This document shows positions 53,664 to 63,232 of a stretch of DNA of 64,000 nt, piece by piece. The notes under the pieces are model-generated. The model was not told the origin of the DNA and did not search any database. It saw only the letters and a list, made by a program, of their open reading frames with translations. This DNA comes from Diaporthe sp. PMI_573 (lineage: Eukaryota; Ascomycota; Sordariomycetes; Diaporthales; Diaporthaceae). The position numbers were made by a program, and so were the translations under genes. The number at the start of each line of letters is the position of its first letter. The first letter of the stretch is position 1. The stretch lies in NCBI GenBank assembly GCA_021399435.1, contig JAJTUP010000145.1, positions 27,927 through 91,926 of the forward strand, read 5' to 3'.

Positions 53664-54185
53664 ATGGCAGATAACAGCCTACACAGTCCCTCAAGAAACT
53701 CTATTGGCGACAGCGGAAACCTTCTCTTCGCATGGTCATTCAACGAACATTATGCGAGTGAACGACGTAAACTATACAACGTTCTCTTTGGGGCAAAATC
53801 TTTCACCGCATGTGCCAAGACCCTAAACCTGGTCTCCAGCAGAGACTTGAGGGCCCTAGCTCTCAATGATACCCCCGAAGCGTACAGAATACAAGTCTTC
53901 GAACAACTCCGGACGAACTGGCCTCATCATTATGAGTAGCTCGTCGGAAAAGTCTCACAACTTCAACAGGTTGTCCACAAAAAACAGCTTGACCCGACTT
54001 TTCTCTATCCTCGTGTCGCTACAAAGGCCTTTATGGCAACGTTGCCTTCCGAAGCACAGAAATGCTTCAACTGCAAGAAGGTATTGGAGGAATTTTCAGA
54101 TATTATATGGAGACCATGCAGGAAACATGTTCAATGTACAGAATGCTGGCGCAGCATTGTTGTGAAGGCCCCAGCTAGTCCATAA
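53664..54185 (+). pseudogene. small RING-like zinc protein with one stop codon
   Basis: The frame from ATG 53664 to TAA 54183-54185 (173 sense codons) is broken only by TAG at 53937, after WPHHYE; the next residues (LVGKVSQLQQVVHKKQ) continue smoothly. The C-terminus has CFNCKK, then WRPCRKHVQCTECWRSIV. This C-x2-C...C-x3-H-x2-C-x2-C spacing resembles a compact RING-like finger. It lies 74 bp outside the pogo element, so it is not part of it. Family and role are unknown; ubiquitin-ligase activity is only a possibility. Confidence 0.5.
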
Positions 54186-54230
54186 TCCTTGGGGTTGTGA
54201 GTGCGGTCCAAGGTTGATCTACGGCTAGCA

Positions 54231-54553
54231 AATCGAAGCTGCAGTGTCCCTTTGATCCTGACGGGACTGGGAACCATTCACCGAAATAGTTTCTATCCAA
54301 AGCCTGCCTTGATTGAGCGATAGGGGAATCGCGAGTAATAACCGGTCGTCAAAATAGACCTTGGCAGTCTCAAACGTACCTTGGCCCCTCATGATCCGAC
54401 CTACACAGTAGATGCCCTCCCGGAGCAACTCAAACTTGTCCTTGCTACAATCACCTCCCCCTTCAGTACTGCGAGCAATCTCATGGGCCTTCTGATATCC
54501 GAATTTGTTAACACGGTTATCCCCAATCTACGGCATCAGATCGACTCGAATTC
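54231..54553 (-). pseudogene. TPR-like coding remnant
   Basis: The minus-strand frame reads GYQKAHEIARSTEGGG, then IYCVGRIMRGQGTFETAKVY and FDDRLLLAIPLSLNQGR. The GxGxFExAxxYF pattern is like TPR units of fungal NACHT/NB-ARC proteins. A TAG interrupts it near the 5' end, and a stop in frame lies further upstream. Start and flanking exons are missing. The assignment is tentative. Confidence 0.3.
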
Positions 54554-54609
54554 AGGAAGATAGGCATCGCATTTGATGCCAAACAAGCCGAATTGGCCCT
54601 CGCACACTA

Positions 54610-56050
54610 CCGGCGGCTCTCAATGTTCTACCTGTAATTGAGGAGCAGGGGCGGGGAGCCAGGGAAAGAGTGAAAGGGATCTGAATTACATTGAGCCATG
54701 ATGAATATACGAATTGGGTTAATAAGCCCATATAGCATGTCTCCGAGCGAGTTTTCAAATGGGAGCTGATTGATTGCTAAGATAATTAGGGTCTGTATTA
54801 TAGCCTCGATCCTGTATGACAATCCTGCTCAAGACTTGTTTCAAAAAAAAAGAGTAGAGATTTATTCGTCGAGGACCTATTTAATCAATTCTATTGTCTT
54901 TATCTTTATACAGTATAAGGAATTGCGCTCGGGCTAAATTAGAATTAAGATAGTTATTGAAATTTCGGTCGGATCGACAGCATGCGTTGGCCCCAAGCTG
55001 CACAGGATTAATCAAAAGTACACCTAACGTTACATTTCTTAATAATAATTTCTGTCAGATGTGACGGGTAGCCAAGAGGTGTGCGCCTGTGTAATCCAAG
55101 TATGTTGCTTTTCCTCGTGGAGTTGTGGCTGATTGAAGTTTTGATGTTGTATTATGATGTGGGTTCCCCGGAGTACACGTCCCGGGCAACACTTGCATTT
55201 CAACACTGCAACTATAGATCCCATGTTTCTCCACAAAGCCTGCACCGATCAAGACAATGAAGCTATTATTATAAACTGCAGAAACAGGTGTATACGATGT
55301 AAAAGTCGTATCACGTTTGCGATTTTTTCTGATGGAGTTGTGGTTGAGTGAAGTTGGGTGCTTACATACCTAGTATGGTATACAAACCTTCACTGTACAC
55401 GCTATATATAACCCACACATATACAAGCTTCCGTAAGCATTGTATATATACAAGGGGGTCGAAGGGCTGCATTATCGTAGATTGGTGGCCATCTCCTTGT
55501 CCAAAGGTCCTTGGGGCAGGGGGATGGCCACCAATCTCCTTTTGCTCTAAAATCAAGCACTCCTGGTTCGAACACTGCTTATCACACTCTTTTTGCTTAT
55601 TGGGGCTTGTGTTTTGTGTAGAAGCAGTGTTGGGGTGGTGGTGTAGGAAGAAACGTGGTATACGGAAGGAGCGGTGTGCGTGGGTGTTGGGTGAGGTACC
55701 AGAACTAAGGATCTTGGACACTTGTGATATAGGGTATGGAGAACCTACGGTATGCGGTTTCAGGCTCCGCGGTGAGGACAGGCACTAATTACAGAGTAGG
55801 AAGCTCTGACAAGAATAGTCAACATAACGGCAATTCCTAGGTCTCTATCCCGGGCCATAATATTTCAACAAAACATTACTAAGTGGCCTCTGGTGGCCAT
55901 CAAGTCGTTTCTGGCTTTTTTGGTTGGCTCGAACCCTCCATACCGGAAACCACTCCGCCTCAGACCAAAACGCCAAGACTTAACGACTAGCCCACGACGT
56001 GACAGCAGCCCACCAGCAGGACTAACTATCTGCACTCCCACGATCTTTCA
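54610..56050. other. AT-rich region with a hairpin, no supported gene
   Basis: From about 54840 to 55060 the DNA is very AT-rich. Frames such as 55348-55788 have no domain. A hairpin-forming inverted repeat lies at 55479-55537. The last 150 bp may hold decayed sequence beyond the 3' truncation of the next hAT copy. Confidence 0.4.
55479..55537. repeat. hairpin inverted repeat
   Basis: The arms agattggtggccatc (55479-55493) and gatggccaccaatct (55523-55537) are perfect 15-bp inverted repeats around a 29-nt loop. The loop itself contains a shorter complementary pair. The function is unknown. Confidence 0.7.
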
Positions 56051-57043
56051 TCAAGGGGCGTCTTTGTTGTCAAACACAGACTTAACAGCAGCAAGTTGTG
56101 TTCCCCAGCGTGTGATTGCAGCAGTAATGAACGCCTTGCGCTGCCCGTAGCATTCCTGCTGATGAATGCGAAGCCTTGACAACTGCAATTTGGCTTTCTT
56201 AAAGAAGGCAATGAGAAAAGTAGCCTTCCCAAGAATTGGCATCCACCGCTTCGACTCCACAATGTCCTTGATAAGCAATTGAAGTCCGTGAGAATCGCAC
56301 AAGATATAAAGGCAGTGGCTGAACTCTGGCAGCGCCTTCATTTCTCGATGAAGCTTTCTCATTGTGCTACATGTATCTGTACAGATAGCATTCAGCCGCG
56401 AGAAATCGTGTCCGAATATTTCAAGAAGAGATGGCTTGATAAGGCTCAAGGTCGTCAATGCCGTGTGATCATGATCTTTGGTATCGATTGTCGTCCAGTA
56501 AAATGCAACTGAACTAGGAATCTCAATGGATATATTGATAATTCGGTTGCTTGAGATATCATCGGAGGCATCGAATATGACGTTGAGATGCGGGGCCTCG
56601 TCCAGAAGAGCCTTGACACGTTGCTGATGGTCCAGGTAGACAGGGTCGAGGAATGAGGCAATTCGATTGCGATCTGGAGGTTTATATGCCGAATTTAGCA
56701 TTTGGAATAGTTTCAGTGTCTCAGGCTCTTCATAGAGGGAATAGGGTTTGCCGGAGGTAAAGACTGCGACGGCGGCTTGACGGTCCAATGCATCCTTAGA
56801 TGCTTTGCTAACACTATCCAACTTAGTGTTGATGAGCGGTTGTCGGCTGGGAATGACTTCATGAAGCTGTCGATATGCGGTGCATTGCGTGTGAAGGTGT
56901 CGAAGTTGTTTGGAGGTGTGCTTCGCCATAGTCTTTGAGCAGAGCTTGCAGACTACACGGTTCAGAGTAAAGCCCTCTTCCGAAGCCGGCCGGAAATATT
57001 CGTCAATGCCATGAAGTTTAGGACGACCTCCCCGATTGGTCAT
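56051..57043 (-). pseudogene. hAT transposase, N-terminal half
   Basis: The open frame of 330 codons starts at ATG 57043 (MTNRGGRPKLHGIDEYFRPA). A BED-type finger follows (VVCKLCSKTMAKHTSKQLRH, LHTQC). Then come a linker and the first part of the catalytic core (LNVIFDASDDISSNRIINIS, AICTDTCSTMRKLHREMKAL, CDSHGLQLLIKDIV). It ends after TRWGTQLAAVKSVFDNKDAP, well before the hAT dimerisation domain. The retained part has no stop or frameshift, so truncation is the only visible lesion. Confidence 0.8.
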
Positions 57044-57199
57044 ATTGACTCAGTAATGACCATAAATAGTTGTTGTCGGTGAAGAAATCTCAACAGCAAC
57101 ATCGGGGGGTGATAAAGCCTCCTCAGGGGTCGCAACAACTCATGGTCGTCCCCCACCCCAACCCCTTTTGGGATACTCACTAAACCCAGTTAGGAAGGA

Positions 57200-57276
57200 G
57201 GTTTATGACGGTAAATTACTTGTCAGTTGGGGTTTATGACGTCAATTGGTAACTTGGGGTTTATGACGTCAAAAAC
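57200..57276. repeat. hAT subterminal repeats (gtttatgacg x3)
   Basis: Three direct copies of GTTTATGACG(T/G) occur about 30 bp apart, two of them preceded by GG. They are likely transposase-binding sites of this hAT family. Confidence 0.75.
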
Positions 57277-57371
57277 GCATCCCTAGTGTAGAGCGCACCT
57301 TACCAGTACTCGAGGGAAGTTTCGGGCGATCTTTTTCCCAAAACGCACCTCGATGGGAACCCGAGGCCGCC

Positions 57372-58062
57372 ATGCAAGATTCTATACCATGTTTTGTGTG
57401 TGCTGCGCTATTCCCTACTCCTGAGGAGCTCTATATGCATCTCAGATCTTATCAGGTAAGAATAAAAGGCATTTACTAGGAGTAAGCTAACATACGCTTT
57501 AGTCTGAAATTACGGCATTGATTGTTAAACTACACGAGCTTCTTACGCACCATGGCCGAGACCCTAAGTTTGTTTGCCAGACCCCAGGCAATAGCAACGA
57601 CGCCGAACAGCATTACGAGAGATTCGGCCGCGGCCGCAATTGTAATCAAGATGCAAGATTTCCAGCTTGGGCGCCAAAAAGACACAAGTACTCGGAGCGG
57701 ACCATCGGAAGAGAGACAGCCTACGATCAACGATTCGCATGCCCACACGAAGACTGCAAGGGGCTACAAATCACATTCAGAAGACAACAGGATCTTATAC
57801 GGCATTATACCATCCGTATGCCTCTTTCTATACTAACACTTTCATTGATATATGGCTCTGACAACTACTCTTAGATTGTGAATGCAATGAATTCTGTCAG
57901 TATTGTTCCACCACCTTCACTCAAGCAAGCAAATATATAACGCACAAATGCTTGAGGAAAGGGGAGGGTAATCAGAAGAAATACATTAAGATGCGGATCA
58001 AAGAATTGCGCAAAGACGCCAAAAGAGAGTTGCGTCTGAGGAACACAGGCACCAGCGGTTAG
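57372..58062 (+). CDS. small multi-finger C2H2-type protein
   Basis: The model is join(57372..57455, 57503..57815, 57875..58062), 194 residues. The start context is strong (gccgccATGcaa). Intron 1 (GTAAGA..TTTAG, 47 nt) and intron 2 (GTATGC..CTTAG, 59 nt) both contain CTAAC-like branch sites and keep frame. Zinc-binding segments are CFVCAALFPTPEELYMHL (13-30), CPHEDCKGLQITF with DLIRHYTIH (about 105-130), and CQYCSTTFTQASKYITHKC. The C-terminus is basic (RIKELRKDAKRELRLRN). It is a candidate nucleic-acid-binding protein. It begins 87 bp beyond the hAT end and is intact. Confidence 0.65.
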
Positions 58063-58577
58063 GGCCAATGTCTCGAATTAAGGCCAACGAGTCGGAAGCT
58101 TGCATAGGGTGCAGGGGCGCGGGACGCTCCACACCAGTCATAAAGGGACAAGGCATGCAGCCAGCCACAGAGGCCGCGGGGCAACACCAAGAAGACTGTC
58201 TGCGGGGAGACTGAGTACACTGGGCAGCCACATTAGATAGACTAACCACCCACACAAAGCTAAGATAGCCAAATGGGCCGACGTTACCTACTGTGACCTT
58301 GCCACAGGGCGGCCCGTGGCTCGTTTAAGTCCTACTGACAGTGTCTGACCGCGACTGGGCCGTCTCCGTGTCCGCGCCGAATGAGAAGGACCCCCCACAT
58401 CAGTGCCAGCGTTTCCATTGTTCCCCATGAATCCCGCACCGAAGCTGAGCGTAAGGCTCTTCTGGCCTTCCACGAGGAGCTGGACGGGTTCAGCGATCTT
58501 CCTCAGTTGGTCGAGAGAGCAAAGGCCGAGATGGGCATCACGGCGTACAGCAGAGCCTTTGCCAAGGATATACTCCG

Positions 58578-58678
58578 CTGGTAGATCTACTGGTAGATGG
58601 CAAGGTGGAAAGTGAGAAATGGGAGTTCCACTGGTAGATCTACTGCAGATGGCAAAGGTGGGAAGAGGAAAATGGGAG
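58578..58678. repeat. two ~48-bp tandem units
   Basis: The unit ctggtagatctact...atggcaa(a)ggtgg...aaatgggag occurs at 58578-58625 and, with small changes, at 58631-58678. This is a local duplication. Confidence 0.75.
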
Positions 58679-58787
58679 ACGAGAATAGATTGAAAGTAGG
58701 AAAGGGAGTTGGAGCCGCATGGTATTTTCAGCAGGTTGCATGTGGAGCTATGACATCATATTCCTCACAGCCCTTTTGACGCGACAT

Positions 58788-58832
58788 CTGAGATCTGAGA
58801 TCTGCGGTCTGAGATCTGCGGTCTGAGATCTG
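58788..58832. repeat. ctgagatctg(cggt) short tandem repeats
   Basis: About four copies of tgagatctg alternate with cggtc. This is a simple minisatellite with no coding role. Confidence 0.8.
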
Positions 58833-59094
58833 AAATAAGCTTTGCCAGAGAAGTCCACACAACCAATTCCTCGCAAAAGTTTCTACACGTAGCAATTAGA
58901 AGCCCCTGCCCTCTGTCTGGGAAACTAGAATCTGCAATGATCTGATCTGACACACTGCCTCCTCCATGTGTGCGATTCCACAAGGCCACCCACTCTCAAG
59001 ACCCAGCCTGGAGGTTTGGGAAATGGATCAAGCTTTCGAGCTCGATATGATCAACGGTACGATAACAACTTCGTTCTGAATGTTCTGAATGTGT

Positions 59095-59664
59095 GTAGGC
59101 TGTTTGGTAGCCTTTCTAGAGGGCGAAAGCAGGTCAACTATCGGGTTTATCATAATGCTGGCAGGCGCCGCTATCAGCTGGTCCTCAAAGCTGACAACTC
59201 CTGTACCGCAATCAACGTGCGAATCAGAGTACTACGCGGCCTACCTTGTAGCCACAGAGCTGGCTTGGCTGCGTGAGTTTCTTACGGAGTTGAACGAGGA
59301 GGAGTGGGTCAAGGAACCCATCATCGTCTATAGTGACAATCAGGCCATGATCGCCGTCGCCAACAAGTGCGAGGTATCTAAAAGGACAAAGCACATTATG
59401 GCCAAATATCACTATACCCGGGACGAGGTCAAGAAGGGCAACCTGGCTTTTGAATACATCCCGTCGCAGGATAACGTAGCCGACCTTCTAACGAAATCAC
59501 TGGACCGGGCTACGATGGATCGGCTGCTGATCAGAGCGGGAGTGGAATGGGATGACGCCGACGAGCGCTCCAGCCTGCCCAAGAAGCCATCGCCACTTGG
59601 GAGCGACGTGGCTTCGGAGGGAGTGTTGGAAGGCAGCACTTCGGGCCCGTCGGAGGCCCGGTGA
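59095..59664 (+). pseudogene. Ty1/copia RNase H fragment
   Basis: The translation gives the copia RNase H region: RSTIGFIIMLAGAAISWSSK, STCESEYYAAYLVATELAWL, REFLTEL, then VYSDNQAMIAVANKCEVSKR, TKHIMAKYHYTRDEVKKG and IPSQDNVADLLTKSLDRATM. Gag, protease, integrase and reverse transcriptase are absent; sequence before about 59095 is unrelated. The frame runs 14 codons into the LTR before the stop at 59662-59664. Confidence 0.85.
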
Positions 59665-59919
59665 AGGGCACCGTAGTATCGGCGAAAGGCACCGCAGCAC
59701 CGCTCAGGCCCATACGGCGCCCAAGTCAGGGCTGAGCCTCGCTCAGGCCAGCGTGCATCGAGATCCATGAGGGATGGGCAGGTCAGGTTATAAGATGGGT
59801 GGCTAGACGCACTAGAATCACAATGTAGGTATCAATCGCAACATAGCACAGAATGTTCAGATCCTGATCTGCCCTCATGCAACCCCTTGCCCAGCATCTT
59901 CCCCAGTGACCTCTCGACA
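59624..59919 (+). mobile_element. copia LTR (3' copy)
   Basis: It begins TGTTGGAAGGCAGCAC and ends CTCTCGACA, 296 bp. It follows directly on the RNase H fragment, so it is a 3' LTR. A shorter sister copy lies at 20453-20673. No 5' LTR is in the window. Confidence 0.8.
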
Positions 59920-60179
59920 TGTAATATAACCCATATGATATGGACTTTCTCATATTGTGACAATATGATATGAAGAATTTGATATTGTGACAATATAATA
60001 TGATGATGTCCATATTGGCAATATATTATTTATATTGGGTTGTCAGTCCTGGGGCGAAATTGCCTTTTGACAGTAGCGGGCAGGCCTTACCCTATACCAG
60101 CAATAGGGATACTGGGCACTTTATTGGCTAGCATTCACCTCAACACACGTCTTTATTGACAATCAGACCTAACACGCGA
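59920..60179. repeat. AT-rich, near-palindromic atattg/caatat repeats
   Basis: Between about 59925 and 60040 the words gatatgg, catattgtgacaatatg and ccatattgg recur. catattgtgacaatatg is nearly its own reverse complement. Confidence 0.6.
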
Positions 60180-60345
60180 CCACGCGTGATGCACCCCACG
60201 GTGCATCACTGGTGAATTTCCCGTGAATTCACCGTGAATCCATTCGTTCACGGTGAATTCACGGTGTATTCACTGTTAATTCACCGTGTATTTATATAGT
60301 TAGGGAATCCTCCGTGAATTCTCTGTGAATTCAGGAGGGCATCGT
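60180..60345. repeat. cluster of TGAATTCAC palindromes with hairpin
   Basis: A perfect 10-bp-arm hairpin gtgatgcacc-ccac-ggtgcatcac lies at about 60187-60210. It is followed by roughly nine copies of GTGAATTCAC-like units, alternating with CCGTG. This looks like a transposon terminus or a binding array; no coding sequence is present. Confidence 0.7.
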
Positions 60346-60449
60346 TTTACAATATTATTTTCCCATCAGTTCCTTTTTGCTTCTGAAGTCCTTGTGGCGG
60401 TTCTAGAGCGACCTGACTGGCTGTATATCCCTGCGTTCGACCCCTTGGG

Positions 60450-60790
60450 AGTCCCGAGGTGCCACACAATCAGCTGTTGTGGTGTAGAACTTCTCGTTTG
60501 CGGCAATAGTTGCATTATCCCGGCGCCCTAGCGACAAGGGAGGCTAATGCACGGGAACAACACTGGTGAAACCGCTCAATGTTGTGTGGCGTTCAGCTAC
60601 GGACAGGGCCTAGCGATAACATTGGCAGGCTAATGCACGGAATGACAATACCGGTAGGTGAATCACTTGCTTGGTGGCGTTGAGTCCCCGGAGAAGCCCT
60701 CTGCTGACTAACATTGACCGTATCCTACGACCTTGGTGTGGAATTCAGCCCCCGAACGGGCCTCTTGGTGGCGTTTGGTGTCGAACGCGC
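60450..60790. repeat. degenerate ~86-bp tandem repeat
   Basis: aggctaatgcacgg occurs at 60541 and 60627, each preceded by a (g/c)cctagcga block about 13-18 bp upstream. The words t(t)ggtggcgtt recur near 60590, 60673 and 60765. Spacing is about 85-95 bp. The units are diverged. Confidence 0.5.
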
Positions 60791-62932
60791 CCATGGCCCT
60801 TACTTGTACAGTATGATCACACGGTATCTTGCAGCTGTAATGTTAGGACACGGCGTTTGCTACGTCTGGGTAGCTTTAGGGCTAGTGTGATTGAGACGCG
60901 TTGCATTCCTAACACCCGGGGAATCCGGGCGGCGTTTGCCGTAGAAGTTCCAATTGGTGGGGAGGTTTGCCGAATGACAAGGTCAGCCTTAGTACTGGTT
61001 TCCTGGCATCGTTCGCCCGCAAGACATATCTCCTGCACGCCCTACGAAAGCTTATGGCTTGTCTGCGTAAACCTCCTTGCACTGTCGGCCGAACATGCAG
61101 TCGATATTCATCTGTTCCGAATCCACGAATTTAGGAAGCGCTATAACTCGAGTTTCATTGCAACTCTTGACTCCGCGGCCATAGGTTTCGATGCGCTCAA
61201 GGTAGACCGTCTTGGCTCGTGAATCAATACTGAGAGTGTCGACAGCCAGTTATCTCAACCCCTTTCGACGGAGCACAATTTTCTACCCTTCACTTGTACA
61301 AGGCCTCAAGCATGGCCTAAAAAGATCGTGTGCACACAGTATAAATGTGGGGTGATATTGCTTCCTCATTTTCGAACTAGTGCACTCGGGGATGCAAAAA
61401 TGCGATCCGCGGTGGCTACGTAGGGCCCAAAGCCACAATAGCCAGTGTGGAAAGAGCTTTGCTTTCCAAAGCACATGCAGCTTCCAGTTAACGTTGGAGA
61501 GTGTTTGCCCCATGCTGGAAGGGCGGCGGAAAAGCAATGCTCTAGCAAATACCGTAGATGCCTAGTTTATCGCCTCTTACTGACCGGCCAACTTAACGCC
61601 GTGACACCTGCTCTCTTCTCTCGAATACTGGTGCCCTATCGCCCGGCCTGCTCGCGTCGACGATAGGGCCCCAGAAACCAGGGTTAACTCAACTGGACCC
61701 TTGAATCGTTTTTAAACGTACCCGGTTCTCCGCTTAGAATGATTCCAGCGAGTGGAGCATCCGCCCGTGCACGCCGTTTTTCGACCTCCGGGACCCGGCG
61801 GTTTGGTTCCCTTAGCCTTGGCTACAAGGCGCTCTCCAGGATTGAGCGATTTGGATGCGACGGCAGCCAAAGGAGGTTAGGGCAATATTGCTTCTCCATG
61901 CGGAGGAAATGAGGCTGAGCTATCATTTTGGAGGGCGACCAGGAGGCACGACCTCATGACCAATTGGAGCTACAACCGGGAAAGCCACTCGGTGCCCCCC
62001 AGTTTTAAGAATGTAGCTGGCCGAATAGGGCCGCTGTCGCTTGCAAGCACAGTGATGCCCCCCCGCCGGTTGGTATGTCACGCTCCCGCACCCCACACCA
62101 AAATTTAGTGGCAGACCTAGGCAATCAGCATATCCTCGGAACAACACCTCATCGTCATCGCCACCACCGCCTACGCCTAAAGTGAAGCTATCACGATAGG
62201 GGGGCATCACTTGACAAGCGCTGAACTGCAGCGATTACAATTCTATTTGCGCCTTGACCTATCGCCGCTAAATAAGTAGCTGCAGGCCGAATTCAACTGC
62301 GGCCTGTAAGATTGTCCTTATAAGTCACTCCAATCCAGACCTAGTGAGCATTTTTGGTTCCTACACGGCCAAGCTACGATTTAGCGCTGTCATCGAAGGG
62401 CTGTTACTATAAATACTATAGCTTTAAGTATACTCTCACTAATCCTATCGAATAGCGTACAGCTAGACAAACAATTACAGTGACTGTATTGACCAACCGA
62501 CCGACCAGTGGACGTCCAATATATCATTCGTGATAAATACACCGATTGGTCATGACAGGCGCTCCACTGAAAGGCTTACATCATTGTCCGCACGCCGGGC
62601 AACAGCTCTTTATCTAATTCTCTTTTATCAATGATTGGCAGAGGGTCGGGAGGACGAGGGAGGGCAGAGTTGCACGAAAACGCCGCCACCACTCAACAAA
62701 TGTCTTCTACAACCAATCACTGACGGCGTCTCCTCAATTAGAACCTCTGGTTGCTACCTTATGAGACCGCGTCACAACTGAGATCTTGCAACTGGTGGAT
62801 ATAAAAGATGTGTCTTTCCCTATATTTCGTCAGCAATTTCTTACCATTCTCGACTTCCCTAACACTCCAGCTGTCGAACAACCGCGAATGACCATACATT
62901 GTACACGTAACTATCTCAGCCATCAATACGCC
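60791..62932. other. region without a recognisable gene
   Basis: Frames of up to 183 codons (60671-61222) are open, but their composition is irregular and no domain or splice pattern emerges. I see no RNA gene or clear element. Confidence 0.4.
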
Positions 62933-63232
62933 ATGTCTGCTGGCGCACAGAGACCTTCTCATCTACCTCCATGTCCTGGCCCGCCACCAAATCGACCACT
63001 ACCGTCTCTGCCAAAATAAGGCTTCAAGAATGCGGGAGGATTGCGGGCGTGCGAGTATGGGTTCGTGGACGAGGGGAACGCCAAACGGAAATGTGATGTC
63101 AAGCTGGAAGGAATGGTCAAGCATGCGACTGAAGGCGACGAGGATGACGATGGGGAGGCGACGCGTAAGGCATTGCCCAGTTGCGAGGGTTGTTCCCCGT
63201 CAGGTTCGGCGAGGATGATGTCTGTGTCCTGA
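62933..63232 (+). other. weak coding-like segment
   Basis: A Pro-rich segment starting ATG 62933 (SAGAQRPSHLPPCPGPPPNR) ends at TAA 63017. A second frame (63041-63232, YGFVDEGNAKRKCDVKLEG) follows. They may be parts of one disrupted gene. No domain is recognised. Confidence 0.2.

Larger units (their letters stand above)
56051..57285 (-). mobile_element. hAT element, 5' half with terminal region
   Basis: This contains the N-terminal transposase half (56051-57043) and the 5' terminal region out to about 57285 (inward TAGGGATGCG). Between 57200 and 57276 the motif gtttatgacg occurs three times. The 18-mer at 57259-57276 is the exact reverse complement of 169-186, so this copy and the left-edge copy belong to one family. 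The 3' half is missing. Confidence 0.75.
58063..59094. other. region with tandem repeats and one weak frame
   Basis: A 67-codon frame at 58381-58584 (RTEAERKALLAFHEELDGFS, then ITAYSRAFAKDILRW) is protein-like and may be an exon scrap. It runs into the tandem repeats at 58578. Nothing else is supported. Confidence 0.3.

Noticed and set aside
55479..55580. tRNA gene suggested by the hairpin and a nearby ggttcgaac
   Set aside because: No A-box, and the presumed T-stem does not pair.
60671..61222. 183-codon plus-strand frame
   Set aside because: It overlaps degenerate repeats, has no domain or hydrophobic pattern, and lacks start context.
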